A stretch of 64,000 nucleotides of DNA. Source: Candidatus Gastranaerophilales bacterium (lineage in GTDB: Bacteria; Cyanobacteriota; Vampirovibrionia; Gastranaerophilales; Gastranaerophilaceae). The notes below the pieces were generated by a model. That model searched no databases and was not told the origin of the DNA. It worked only from the letters and a program-made list of their open reading frames with translations. Positions 9,034 through 16,988 of the stretch are shown piece after piece (the first letter of the stretch is position 1; each line of letters opens with the position of its first letter). The translations under genes were made by a program, and so were the position numbers. Where the stretch lies: NCBI GenBank assembly GCA_928722015.1, contig CAKMWI010000011.1, forward strand, positions 124,001 to 188,000, written 5' to 3'.

Positions 9034-9173
9034 AAATAATTTACAAATTCTGCTTATAACTTTAAAAATTTATACGCGAAAATTCATGCAAGTCCCGCTC
9101 TGGTACCCACACGAATTGGAGGAATTATTTGATGATAATGTTACGTATAAATTTGTCATATAATTATTACCTG
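9001..9173 (-). ncRNA. Candidate structured RNA: riboswitch/attenuator or stable sRNA
   Basis: This stretch has a promoter and a terminator on the minus strand but no open frame. On the minus strand an 11-bp perfect helix (9144-9154 with 9066-9076) encloses an inner 8-bp helix (9110-9117 with 9081-9088, one wobble). The terminator hairpin comes last (9023-9033 with 9001-9011). The 10-mer AGCGGGACTT occurs exactly twice on this strand, once at 9090-9099 inside the enclosed domain and once at 9004-9013 as the 3' arm of the terminator. The 5' arm of the terminator (9023-9033) can pair with either copy, so the two pairings exclude each other as in a terminator/antiterminator switch. The alternative is a free small RNA of about 170 nt (6S-like in size). 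I could not match it to a known family. Confidence 0.7.
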
Positions 9174-9179
9174 TGTAGC

Positions 9180-9208
9180 AGTATATAGTAAAAAAGTATT
9201 TTTGTCAA
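9180..9208 (-). promoter_or_regulatory. Promoter of the leader RNA
   Basis: On the minus strand TTGACA (9208-9203), exactly 17 bases, then TATACT (9185-9180). This is one of the best promoter matches in the window. It predicts a transcript start near 9173. Confidence 0.8.
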
Positions 9209-9304
9209 TAGGTGTTAATATCACATTAATAAATTTATTACACATATAACTTGAAAATTTAATTTATATCCTATAAAATAAATAAAAACATTTAGGATGG
9301 TTAT

Positions 9305-9805
9305 ATGAATAATGAAGTTTTAAAAAATTTATCTTATGGTGTATATGTTATTACATCATTATGTGGAGATTCTCCTGCCGGATGTATTGCAAACAGTTTA
9401 ATTCAAGTAACATACAATACAATTGCCGTAAGTATTCATCACGACAATTTTACAAACAAATGCGTCGAAAATTCTAAAAAATTTGCAGTCTCTATACTTG
9501 GTGTAGATGTTGATAATAAAATTATTGGAACATTTGGATATCGTTCAGCTAAAGATATAGACAAATTCAAAGATATTAAAACATCTACAATAGATGGATT
9601 ACAAATTATCGATGAAGCGTTGGGATACTTAATATGTGATGTCGTTGACAAATTTGAAACAGAAACACATACAATATTTTTAGGAAAAATTATTGACGGA
9701 GAAATGCAGAACAGCCAAATCCCAATGACATACGCTTATTATCATGCAGTAAGAAAAGGCTCCAGTCCTAAAAATGCTCCTACTTACATTGAGAGGAAAA
9801 AATAA
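9305..9805 (+). CDS. Flavin reductase-like FMN-binding protein
   Basis: A 166-residue split-barrel flavin reductase domain. The N-terminal NLSYGVYVITSLCGD and the SLIQVTYNT strand are typical of the family. The C-terminal end (MTYAYYHAVRKGSSPKNAPTY) matches the end of the flavin domain in high-molecular-weight rubredoxin / NADH:flavin oxidoreductases of anaerobes. In those proteins a rubredoxin domain follows; here the protein stops, so it is the domain alone. The expected role is electron transfer from NAD(P)H to flavin or to a partner such as a flavodiiron protein or rubredoxin in the cytoplasm. An AGGATGG ribosome site precedes the ATG. The next gene starts 6 bases later and may be cotranscribed. 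Confidence 0.85.
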   Translation: MNNEVLKNLSYGVYVITSLCGDSPAGCIANSLIQVTYNTIAVSIHHDNFTNKCVENSKKFAVSILGVDVDNKIIGTFGYRSAKDIDKFKDIKTSTIDGLQIIDEALGYLICDVVDKFETETHTIFLGKIIDGEMQNSQIPMTYAYYHAVRKGSSPKNAPTYIERKK

Positions 9806-9810
9806 AAATA

Positions 9811-10395
9811 ATGGAATTTAAAGAAGAACAAGATAAAATATCAAGTTTTAATAGCATATATGGAAAAATAGAAAAACAATTTCCAATATCTGAAAGAAAA
9901 CCTGAAAACAGTTTAAAAAAAATTTTGACAAATAAAAGATATAAAGTGTTTAATATATTGGAAAACAGTTCAGAATGTGGATATTTTACCTTTTTTGAAT
10001 TTATGGATAACACAATTCTTATAGATTATTTTGCAATATATCCGCAATACCACTCCAATGGATTCGGGACAAAAGCTTTTGAATTGATGAAAAAAACTTT
10101 TTCATATAAAGGCTGCTTTCTGGAAGTCGAAAAAATTAATCACAAAGAGCCGAATACAATAAGAAGAATAAATTTTTATACCAAACTCGGAGCAATCAAA
10201 TTGGATATAAATTATTTATACCCAAATTCAGAAGGCTATCTTCCAATGGATTTATATTTTATGCCATTTAAGAACAAATATTGCCCAGAGAGAACAAATG
10301 TAATGAAAAATATAGAAGAGGCATTCAAAAATATTCATTTTGATATAAAAAATACTCAGGAAATATTATCCCTAATTAAACATCCTATTGATTAA
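9811..10395 (+). CDS. GNAT-family N-acetyltransferase
   Basis: A 194-residue protein whose middle matches the GNAT fold. A strand ending DYFAIYPQYH leads into the acetyl-CoA loop YHSNGFGTKAF (about residues 78-88), an R/Q-x-x-G-x-G/A type motif. RRINFYTKLGAIKL then matches the conserved family end, where a Tyr sits near the thiolate. The substrate cannot be told. It lies 6 bases after the flavin reductase-like gene, with only a weak ribosome site of its own (GAGG 14 bases upstream). Translational coupling is therefore likely. Confidence 0.82.
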   Translation: MEFKEEQDKISSFNSIYGKIEKQFPISERKPENSLKKILTNKRYKVFNILENSSECGYFTFFEFMDNTILIDYFAIYPQYHSNGFGTKAFELMKKTFSYKGCFLEVEKINHKEPNTIRRINFYTKLGAIKLDINYLYPNSEGYLPMDLYFMPFKNKYCPERTNVMKNIEEAFKNIHFDIKNTQEILSLIKHPID

Positions 10396-10404
10396 AACAA
10401 TTAT

Positions 10405-10434
10405 TTGAAAAAAATATTTTTTAAATAATATAAT
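10405..10434 (+). promoter_or_regulatory. Promoter for the EamA transporter gene
   Basis: TTGAAA (10405-10410), an 18-base spacer and TATAAT (10429-10434) lie 20 bases before the ATG, which has an AGAGGA ribosome site between. The spacer also contains an A6/T6 self-complementary run. Confidence 0.6.
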
Positions 10435-10453
10435 ATTAGCAGAGGATAGCTAT

Positions 10454-11407
10454 ATGGATAAAAAAATATTATCTAACATTTCATTATTGCTGACAGCTCT
10501 CATCTGGGGTCTATCTTTCGTCGCACAAAAAGCCGGAATGGACCATATCGGACCTTTCAGTTTTAACTTTGCAAGAAGCATTTTAGGAGGATTAAGTTTA
10601 ATTCCAGTAATATTTATTGCAAAAATGCTAAAACATGATACCCGAAGTAAAAGAACCAGACACAAGCAACATATACGACTTCTTCAAGCAGGAATTTCAT
10701 GCGGAATTGCACTATTTTTAGCAATGACAATCCAGCAATATAGTATGCTCTACGCTACTGCAGGTAAAGCAGGATTTATCTCTGCATTGTATATAATCTA
10801 TGTTCCTGTAATCTCATTCTTTTTTGGACAAAAATTAGCTAATAACATAAAAATAAGTATTATAATTGCACTTGTAGGATTATATTTATTATGTTTCAAA
10901 ACAAATGCAGGTATTGACATTTGGGATATTGTATTACTCATAGGAGCATTCTTCTATGGGGTACATATTCTTGTTGTTAATCACTTTTCAAAAAAAGTTA
11001 ATGCCATAAAAGTTTCATGTATACAATTTTTTGTAGTCGGACTACTATCACTTCCTTTAACACTTTTATTCGAACAACCTACAGTAAACGGTTTCGTAGA
11101 TTGCTGCATACCCATACTATTTGCAGGAATTTTAACCTGCGGAGTTGCATATACATTACAAATTTTTGGACAAAAATATACAACTCCCACAATAGCATCC
11201 CTTATACTCTGTCTGGAATCTGTATTTGCTGTTATCGGCGGTGGAATAATACTACATGAAGCAATGACCCCTAAAGAAATAACCGGTTGCTTATTTTTAA
11301 TCTCAGCAGTTATACTCTCACAAATTCATCCTAATAATATCAAGAAAGGAATTCCACAATCTTCTCAGCAAGAAGAAGCGCCGATTGAGGATTTTGCCCG
11401 GTTATAA
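10454..11407 (+). CDS. EamA/DMT-family transporter
   Basis: A 317-residue polytopic protein with about ten hydrophobic segments in two EamA repeats (drug/metabolite transporter superfamily). The first repeat begins with LLLTALIWGLSFVAQKAG, the usual family opening. The second contains FGQKYTTPTIASLILCLESVFA and ends in a hydrophobic helix before a short hydrophilic tail. Members export amino acids, amines or other small metabolites across the inner membrane; the substrate here is unknown. Its last 68 bases overlap, tail to tail, the leftward DJ-1/PfpI gene. The C-terminal tail of about 20 residues is therefore coded on both strands. Confidence 0.9.
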   Translation: MDKKILSNISLLLTALIWGLSFVAQKAGMDHIGPFSFNFARSILGGLSLIPVIFIAKMLKHDTRSKRTRHKQHIRLLQAGISCGIALFLAMTIQQYSMLYATAGKAGFISALYIIYVPVISFFFGQKLANNIKISIIIALVGLYLLCFKTNAGIDIWDIVLLIGAFFYGVHILVVNHFSKKVNAIKVSCIQFFVVGLLSLPLTLLFEQPTVNGFVDCCIPILFAGILTCGVAYTLQIFGQKYTTPTIASLILCLESVFAVIGGGIILHEAMTPKEITGCLFLISAVILSQIHPNNIKKGIPQSSQQEEAPIEDFARL

Positions 11408-12014
11408 TATTTTCATCAATACAAACATGTTCTGACCAAGGTGCAGCTACTTCAAAATTGGCACCAAGTTCTTTAAGTTTGGTTTCCAATAAAAATGGCA
11501 CATCTTCAGTTCTTTTAACTATTGACTCTTCCTTATTGGTAAAACAAGTAACTTTTTTATTTTTTACAATAGATTCACCTTCTTTAGTCCTTGCAAGAAC
11601 GAATCCGGCAGGACCATGGCATACGGCACTAAGCAATTTATCATTGTCATAAAAGTATTCAACAACAATTTTTAAAAATTCATCATTTGCAAGGTCAAAC
11701 ATTGGTCCATGACCACCTGGTAAAAATAATGCATCATAAGATTTATAATCAACTTCAGAAAGTCTTGTTGTATGCCGTAAAATTTTTATACATTGATCCC
11801 ACTCTTCAGGATTTGAACAGGACATACTCCCTTCGTCAACAGGAGATAAACCACCTAAAGGACTTGCAACAGTAATATCATACCCCGTATCCTTAAATAC
11901 AAGATAAGGTGATGCAAATTCTTCCAAATATACACCGGTCTCTTTTATCGGAGAATTCGTATTTCCGCTAAAATTAGTTGTTACAATCAAAACTTTCTTT
12001 AATTTGTTGTTCAT
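11340..12014 (-). CDS. DJ-1/PfpI (Hsp31-like) family protein
   Basis: A 224-residue class I glutamine amidotransferase-like protein of the DJ-1/PfpI superfamily. The nucleophile elbow AVCHGPAGF (Cys near residue 133) and the upstream FLPGGHGPMFD are diagnostic. The acidic partner is in the early VYLEEFASP region. The size and the GGHG-x-D motif fit the Hsp31/glyoxalase III-like group, which handles methylglyoxal or glycation damage, but the precise activity is inferred. An AGGAG ribosome site lies 5 bases before the ATG. The 3' end overlaps the transporter gene by 68 bases. Confidence 0.88.
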   Translation of the reverse strand: MNNKLKKVLIVTTNFSGNTNSPIKETGVYLEEFASPYLVFKDTGYDITVASPLGGLSPVDEGSMSCSNPEEWDQCIKILRHTTRLSEVDYKSYDALFLPGGHGPMFDLANDEFLKIVVEYFYDNDKLLSAVCHGPAGFVLARTKEGESIVKNKKVTCFTNKEESIVKRTEDVPFLLETKLKELGANFEVAAPWSEHVCIDENIITGQNPQSALLLAEKIVEFLS

Positions 12015-12094
12015 AAAGACTCCTTTTTATATGAAGTCTAATTTGAACAAATCAATTTAATATTCCCTGATTAGTTATATTATATACTAATACA

Positions 12095-12901
12095 TTACAG
12101 ATAGCATTTTCTTTCCTGTCCGGCAACTCCGGCATATAATTCAACAAATTGTTTTGCAGGACTAACATCAATTTTTTGAAGCAATACTTCTTCAATTTGG
12201 AAAAAACCAACATCACTTGACATTTCAATATCTATTTTAATAGGTTTTCTTTCACCTCTATGAATTCCTATACGATTAATTGCATTAGCAGAATATTTAT
12301 GAATATCACCTACTTTCGGAGTTGTATTTATAGCCAATGGAATTCTGGCCCTGCCTTTTGTCATATCACAACCATCAGCAATAAGGATAATTCCTGCTTC
12401 TATTGAATGTATCTTTCTTGATGTCATATGTCCAATAATAGCTTCAGTTGTAAGTGCTCTAATTACAACTCTTTTATGCAAATCATTCGGAAACATGTAT
12501 TTAAGAGTTCGTTCTATAATCGGTTGAGCAATAAGAGCAGACATCTCTTCATGTCCTTGTCTGCCAATTGACATTCCTAAATCATGCATCAATCCTGCAA
12601 GAATTACTGCGCACATACTATCTTCAAATGTTCCTATTTCTTCTTGCTCAAGAGAAGTCTTTATTCCTGCTTCATGCAATATATTCAGCATTTTTATTGC
12701 ATTACCCACAACCTGACGCATGTGAACAGGACCATGATCATTAAAACCTAGTCTGCGAATAGATACATTATTTGCATACTCTTGCATCTCTTGTAATTCT
12801 TCATCCGCAAATAGATAATTAACCAATTCTAAACATACAGGGTGATTTTTCAACCTGGCTTGAATTTTTGATTCTGTTGAAAGCTCTTTAACTGATTTCA
12901 T
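12095..12901 (-). CDS. HD-domain metal-dependent phosphohydrolase
   Basis: A 268-residue HD-superfamily protein. The metal ligands are visible as HGPVHMRQV (first His), LMHDLGMSIGRQGHEE (the HD pair and the following His) and a later Asp in ILIADGCDMTK. The architecture is a lone HD domain with a C-terminal extension containing the IDIEMSSDVGFFQIEE strands. Such stand-alone HD proteins hydrolyse nucleotides or other phosphomonoesters; the substrate is not known. The protein ends in RKCYL. It is monocistronic by spacing, and the upstream 130 bases are shared with the divergent phosphoglucose isomerase gene. Confidence 0.85.
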   Translation of the reverse strand: MKSVKELSTESKIQARLKNHPVCLELVNYLFADEELQEMQEYANNVSIRRLGFNDHGPVHMRQVVGNAIKMLNILHEAGIKTSLEQEEIGTFEDSMCAVILAGLMHDLGMSIGRQGHEEMSALIAQPIIERTLKYMFPNDLHKRVVIRALTTEAIIGHMTSRKIHSIEAGIILIADGCDMTKGRARIPLAINTTPKVGDIHKYSANAINRIGIHRGERKPIKIDIEMSSDVGFFQIEEVLLQKIDVSPAKQFVELYAGVAGQERKCYL

Positions 12902-13033
12902 AATTTTCCGACTTTCTAGTGTATATCCTCACTATTAATATGATAACGCATAATTTATAAAAAGTTAAGTCTTTATAAATCTTTTTATAGTAGAATATTA
13001 CTGTAATACTCAGAATTAAAGAAAGGGGTTGTC

Positions 13034-14335
13034 ATGTTGACAAAGAATGCAAATGTAATTGCTGAATTTACAGGAGTTGATTTCAGCAAATATTCATCAA
13101 AAATTTCTGAATTCGTTAATGAATTCTCATCCAGAGCAAATAAAAAAGGACAATTTTTAAACTGGGTAAATCTCCCGTCAGAACAAGCAAAAAGAGTAGA
13201 TGAGATTTATTCTCTTGCTGAAAAATTAAAAAATCAAACATGTGCTAAAAAACTTAGTGTTATGGGTATTGGAGGTTCAAAACACACAGTAGAACACATG
13301 CTGTCTATTAATGGACTTAACATAAGACATGATGCTGTAGAATTTTATTCAGATGTTGATTCAATTAGCTTAGAAAGATTTTTATACAGATTAGAAAATA
13401 ATGTTTTGGAATCAAACTTCCTAATTGCATCAAAATCAGGTTCAACTTTTGAAACTAAAGACGGTTTCTTGAGAGTATTAAATATGCTAATTGAAGCATA
13501 TAAAGCTCAAGGAAAATCACAAGATGAAGCAGAAAAAGCTGCTCACAAACATTTCATTGCAGTAACTGATGCCAATGCTGAAAAATCAGAATTAAGAAGA
13601 ACTTCTAACGAAAAAGGCTGGCTTGGCGATTTATTTATTCATGACGATGTTGGCGGAAGATTCTCAGCATTTGATGACCATGCATTATTTACTCTAGCTT
13701 ATGCAGGAATGAAAAAAGAAGATATGGTTGAAATGTTAAATGCTGCTCAAGAAATTTCAACAGAATCATTAACTGCAGATTTAGATATAAATACTGCATT
13801 AAAAGAAGGTATTTTCTGGGCCGATGCAAAAATAAACGGGATAGCAGCTTCAGTTCATCAATATATGGGCTCAATTTTCGAAAATACTGTTTATTGGCAT
13901 GCTCAAATGCAGAATGAATCAGTTAAAGATACATTAAAACAAATAGCTAAAGTTCCGGATGCTATGCATCACTCTGCAGAAGCTCACTTCAACCCTGCAA
14001 ACAAATTCGCATTTGCACTTACTGTTCCGCAAGATAACGGAGTATGTTCTGAAAATGCAAAAAGTTATATTGATGCATTAACAAAATCATACACAGTTAC
14101 CGGAGCATTTTTCTTGGAAACAGCTAAAACATCAAAAATGGGATTGACTCCGGCTGCTGCAGGAGCTTTAACACAATTAAGAGCCTTTGCTACAGTTTAT
14201 CAGGAAATTGTTGAAAAAATTATGTCAGGAACATCATTCCCTGAAGTTTTAGACAGTGTTCTTCAACCTCACGTTGAATTCTACAAAAAGAATTTAAAAG
14301 GTGGAGTTGTTGTTCCTGGAAGAATTTCCAAATAA
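13034..14335 (+). CDS. pgi: Glucose-6-phosphate isomerase
   Basis: A 433-residue SIS-domain isomerase that interconverts glucose 6-phosphate and fructose 6-phosphate in glycolysis and gluconeogenesis. The sugar-phosphate site is seen in VMGIGGSKHT and ASKSGSTFET. DDVGGRFSAFD is the conserved second motif, and HHSAEAHFNP lies in the catalytic region. At 433 residues it belongs to the short bacterial form (family range about 430-550). Some catalytic motifs are divergent: the usual QxxMESxGK is replaced by AQMQNESVKD. A strong AAAGGGG ribosome site precedes the ATG. A strong terminator follows. Confidence 0.85.
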   Translation: MLTKNANVIAEFTGVDFSKYSSKISEFVNEFSSRANKKGQFLNWVNLPSEQAKRVDEIYSLAEKLKNQTCAKKLSVMGIGGSKHTVEHMLSINGLNIRHDAVEFYSDVDSISLERFLYRLENNVLESNFLIASKSGSTFETKDGFLRVLNMLIEAYKAQGKSQDEAEKAAHKHFIAVTDANAEKSELRRTSNEKGWLGDLFIHDDVGGRFSAFDDHALFTLAYAGMKKEDMVEMLNAAQEISTESLTADLDINTALKEGIFWADAKINGIAASVHQYMGSIFENTVYWHAQMQNESVKDTLKQIAKVPDAMHHSAEAHFNPANKFAFALTVPQDNGVCSENAKSYIDALTKSYTVTGAFFLETAKTSKMGLTPAAAGALTQLRAFATVYQEIVEKIMSGTSFPEVLDSVLQPHVEFYKKNLKGGVVVPGRISK

Positions 14336-14350
14336 AATCTTTGAATAAAA

Positions 14351-14390
14351 AAACAAAAATACGACAGCATTTGCTGTCGTATTTTTGTTT
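14351..14390 (+). terminator. Intrinsic terminator after pgi
   Basis: Arms 14351-14369 and 14372-14390 are perfectly complementary over 19 bases, with the GC-rich core near the loop and A/T runs outside. It lies 15 bases past the stop. Confidence 0.9.
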
Positions 14391-14461
14391 CAAATTATAG
14401 TATTTATTTTACGCTTTTTGATTGATGACACAAGAACCTTATTGATATAGTATTCTTTATT

Positions 14462-15121
14462 ATGGCAACAAATTTTGATTTTTTAAAACCCGTTGATAAA
14501 AATTTATTTGACATTATTTCAGAAGCTGAAAAACTATATAGAGATGAATATTTTGAACAATGTATGGGGCAAACCAGACGATTTGGAGAAAATATTTGTA
14601 AAAAAGTACTTGGAAAACACAGAACAAATGAAAATACATTTGATGAAATGCTAGCCACTCTAAAAGACAAAGGAAATCATTCAGAACAAGAAAAAGAATT
14701 CGTAAAAGATTTATATTTTCTGAAAAAACACGGGAATGAATCTGTTCATTCTGCAAAAGTAAAAAAAGATGGAATAGAAGCTTTAGAATGCTTGCAAAGA
14801 GCTTTTGAAATAGCAATAAACTACGCCGTTTATAATAAAAAAGCAAAGACAAATATTCTAAAACTACAATATGATACAGAACTTCTTATAACAGGTAAAA
14901 AATCAAAAAAAACACTTGCAGAAAAATATCTTGAAGAAAAAAATAAAGAAAAAACTTTTACAAAAAGAAAACCAAAGACTTCAACAAAAACAAAAAACTC
15001 TAAACAGCAAGTCTATTCAATGGTCTCTGCCGTAGACAAACCAAAACTCCCTATATATTGGATTCTGGTGGGTATTTCTTTTATAGTTTCATTTATCGCA
15101 ATGATAATAATCCTACTATAA
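14462..15121 (+). CDS. DUF4145-like protein with C-terminal membrane anchor
   Basis: A 219-residue protein with three parts. Residues 1-125 resemble the DUF4145 family: LKPVDKNLFDIISEAEKLY, then an R/E-rich helix, and KKHGNESVHS, matching the family's G-N-x-x-x-H end. Residues 150-185 are very Lys/Thr-rich and probably disordered. Residues about 197-219 form one hydrophobic helix at the extreme C-terminus with no signal peptide, so the protein is probably tail-anchored with the domain in the cytoplasm. DUF4145 domains are common in restriction and other defence proteins, but none is nearby. No strong ribosome site is seen before the ATG. Confidence 0.65.
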   Translation: MATNFDFLKPVDKNLFDIISEAEKLYRDEYFEQCMGQTRRFGENICKKVLGKHRTNENTFDEMLATLKDKGNHSEQEKEFVKDLYFLKKHGNESVHSAKVKKDGIEALECLQRAFEIAINYAVYNKKAKTNILKLQYDTELLITGKKSKKTLAEKYLEEKNKEKTFTKRKPKTSTKTKNSKQQVYSMVSAVDKPKLPIYWILVGISFIVSFIAMIIILL

Positions 15122-15161
15122 ATTTCCACATCATTCTAACCAGACAAAACATTACTTAATT

Positions 15162-15208
15162 ATTTTACAATTGAAGCTTGACTGAGAGCAGCTATCAGGT
15201 TGTAAAAT
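15162..15208 (+). promoter_or_regulatory. Inverted repeat and possible promoter before the cupin gene
   Basis: ATTTTACAA (15162-15170) and TTGTAAAAT (15200-15208) are perfect 9-base inverted repeats 29 bases apart. Between and over them lies TTGACT (15178-15183), 17 bases and TGTAAA. It may be an operator over a weak promoter; the -10 match is poor. Confidence 0.4.
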
Positions 15209-15238
15209 AAAAATGTTAGCATAAATGGAGTAAATATT

Positions 15239-15709
15239 ATGAAAAAAATCTTTAATCTATTATTCTGCACATTATTACTAATAGGAGGAAATATTGCTAT
15301 GTCAGAAACTTTAGAACAACCGTTTAAACAAGGCGAAATCAACCCATACAACAAATTTTTTACAGGTACTACTTATTTATCACGATTAAGTGAAAATGAT
15401 GATACTTGGAATTCATCTATTGCTAATGTAACCTTTGAACCTAATGCAAGAACAAATTGGCATAAACATTCTGGCGGACAAATTCTTTTAGTTACCGGAG
15501 GAAAAGGACTTTATAAAGAAGAAGGACAACCTATCAGAATTCTAAATAAGGGTGATGTAGTAAGAATTCCACCAACTGTTGTTCACTGGCACGGAGCATA
15601 TCCGAATGAATGGTTTGCTCATATTTCTATTGAAACAAATCTCCCAAATAATGAAACAACCTGGCTTGAGCCTGTTTCAGAAGAACAATACAGAAGTGAG
15701 TTAAAATAA
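15239..15709 (+). CDS. Secreted cupin-domain protein
   Basis: A 156-residue protein with an N-terminal signal-like helix (MKKIFNLLFCTLLLIGG) and then a single cupin barrel. Metal ligands are visible in WHKHSGGQILLV (two His and, three residues on, Gln) and HWHGAYPNEW. The order NWHKH..G..G..GD..IPP..HWHGA is typical of small cupins related to carboxymuconolactone decarboxylase-associated and YhhW-like proteins. A catalytic or sensing role in the periplasm is likely, with unknown substrate. The Cys at residue 10 lies inside the hydrophobic core and is not in a convincing lipobox. A GGAG ribosome site lies 8 bases before the ATG. Confidence 0.82.
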   Translation: MKKIFNLLFCTLLLIGGNIAMSETLEQPFKQGEINPYNKFFTGTTYLSRLSENDDTWNSSIANVTFEPNARTNWHKHSGGQILLVTGGKGLYKEEGQPIRILNKGDVVRIPPTVVHWHGAYPNEWFAHISIETNLPNNETTWLEPVSEEQYRSELK

Positions 15710-15751
15710 AATCCAGCACAAGTGTTTAAAATATTCTTTTAAATTATATCT

Positions 15752-15785
15752 AACGAAAAAGGAGAAGTTTTTCTCCTTTTTCGTT
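15752..15785 (+). terminator. Intrinsic terminator after the cupin gene
   Basis: A perfect 15-bp stem (15752-15766 with 15771-15785) has a GTTT loop and is followed by TTATTTAT. It could also work leftward because of the A run on the left arm. Confidence 0.88.
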
Positions 15786-15812
15786 TTATTTATATTGGAT
15801 TTAAAATCCATA

Positions 15813-15856
15813 AGCTACCCCTCCCCGATTGGCAAAATCGGCTCTGAGAGAGGGTT
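15813..15856. repeat. GC-rich imperfect inverted repeat
   Basis: A compact GC-rich block stands out in AT-rich intergenic DNA. Inner arms CCGATT (15825-15830) and AATCGG (15836-15841) are perfect; outer arms (ACCCCTC and GAGAGGGT types) are imperfect. No T run follows on either strand, so it is a poor terminator. It may be a copy of a dispersed repeat. Confidence 0.35.
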
Positions 15857-15878
15857 TTCGCTATTTTTGCATTCAGCT

Positions 15879-16967
15879 TTAAAGAACCATTTTTTTCTTC
15901 AAAAATTCTGCAGCAGGTTTTTCAACCAGATGATAAGTTAAAATTCCCAAAAGAATAGAAGCTACTACAGGTAAAATAAGATTCAACACCGGATATGCTA
16001 TTATAAAATTTTTATGTTGTTGCCATAGATAAACTTTAAATAAATCTAAAACAATAGTATGCATTATAAAAATCGAATAAGAATATCTACCTAAAATTAC
16101 AGAAAAATCATTATTCAATAATCTGCTAAAATAGCCTCTTTTTAAAATAAAAAGCCAAAATAAACCGCTAAATGCAAAAATATAAATCATATAAATATTT
16201 TGACAATTTACCCTATGAAAAAATAAATGATATATTAAAAATAAGAATAGATAGACTTCAAAACAAGTATAAATTAAAGCTTTATATCCATGTTTAAAAC
16301 AAGAGAAAATATTTTGTTTATATTGAGTAAATACAACTCCGAATAAATAACCTAAACCAATACATGCTACAGCTCGCATAATTCCAATATTAAAAATATA
16401 ATATACATTATGAAATGCATAACGCATATTAACGTGAGTTAAAAAAGCAAAAGACAAAATTGTAAGTATTGATATACAAAAAGTTATCCAAATTTTTGAA
16501 ACATATTTAATTAAATAAAAATAAAATAATAATACCCAAAATAATGATGAAACAAACCAAGCTGGTCCTATATCTCCATTGGTGTTTTTTAAAAAACCAA
16601 TGTTACTCATGAGTAATATTATATATATATTTTCATATTTTAAAGACTGCAATGGCGTAACAAATGATAAAATATCAAAACTTAAAACCGCAAAAACTAA
16701 TACTGGCCATAATCGAAGAATCTTCTTTTTTACGAAATCTAAAAAAGAAAGATTAAAATTTGTAGCTATAAGTAAAAAAAATCCTGCTATTATAAAAAAG
16801 AATTCAACACATATACCTGCCCAATTATTTATGTACAAAAATTTATAAAGAGAAATATTCGATGTAAAATCAAAACCTAACCATCTAACCAAATGAAAAA
16901 ATACGATACCTATTGAAAAAATAAATCTCAAAAATTCTACATTTTTTAACTTTTCAACCTTACTCAA
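15879..16967 (-). CDS. Acyltransferase-3 family membrane protein (OafA-like)
   Basis: A 362-residue polytopic protein of the acyltransferase-3 family. The N-terminal signature NVEFLRFIFSIGIVFFHLVR holds the family's conserved Arg and His on the first helix, followed by VEFFFIIAGFFLL. About ten hydrophobic helices follow, ending with YHLVEKPAAEFLKKK, the usual family end. These enzymes move acetyl or similar groups onto surface polysaccharides across the inner membrane. It is the last gene of the nine-gene leftward glycan operon, 21 bases after the araD-like gene, and so probably decorates the glycan made there. Confidence 0.9.
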   Translation of the reverse strand: MSKVEKLKNVEFLRFIFSIGIVFFHLVRWLGFDFTSNISLYKFLYINNWAGICVEFFFIIAGFFLLIATNFNLSFLDFVKKKILRLWPVLVFAVLSFDILSFVTPLQSLKYENIYIILLMSNIGFLKNTNGDIGPAWFVSSLFWVLLFYFYLIKYVSKIWITFCISILTILSFAFLTHVNMRYAFHNVYYIFNIGIMRAVACIGLGYLFGVVFTQYKQNIFSCFKHGYKALIYTCFEVYLFLFLIYHLFFHRVNCQNIYMIYIFAFSGLFWLFILKRGYFSRLLNNDFSVILGRYSYSIFIMHTIVLDLFKVYLWQQHKNFIIAYPVLNLILPVVASILLGILTYHLVEKPAAEFLKKKMVL

Positions 16968-16988
16968 TTTTCACTCCAATCCAAATAA

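Noticed and set aside
9001..9173. Leader RNA as a T-box or a known cofactor riboswitch.
   Set aside because: The T-box AGGGUGG-ACCGCG signature is not present, and I could not match the conserved cores of TPP, SAM, lysine, glycine, c-di-GMP or fluoride switches.
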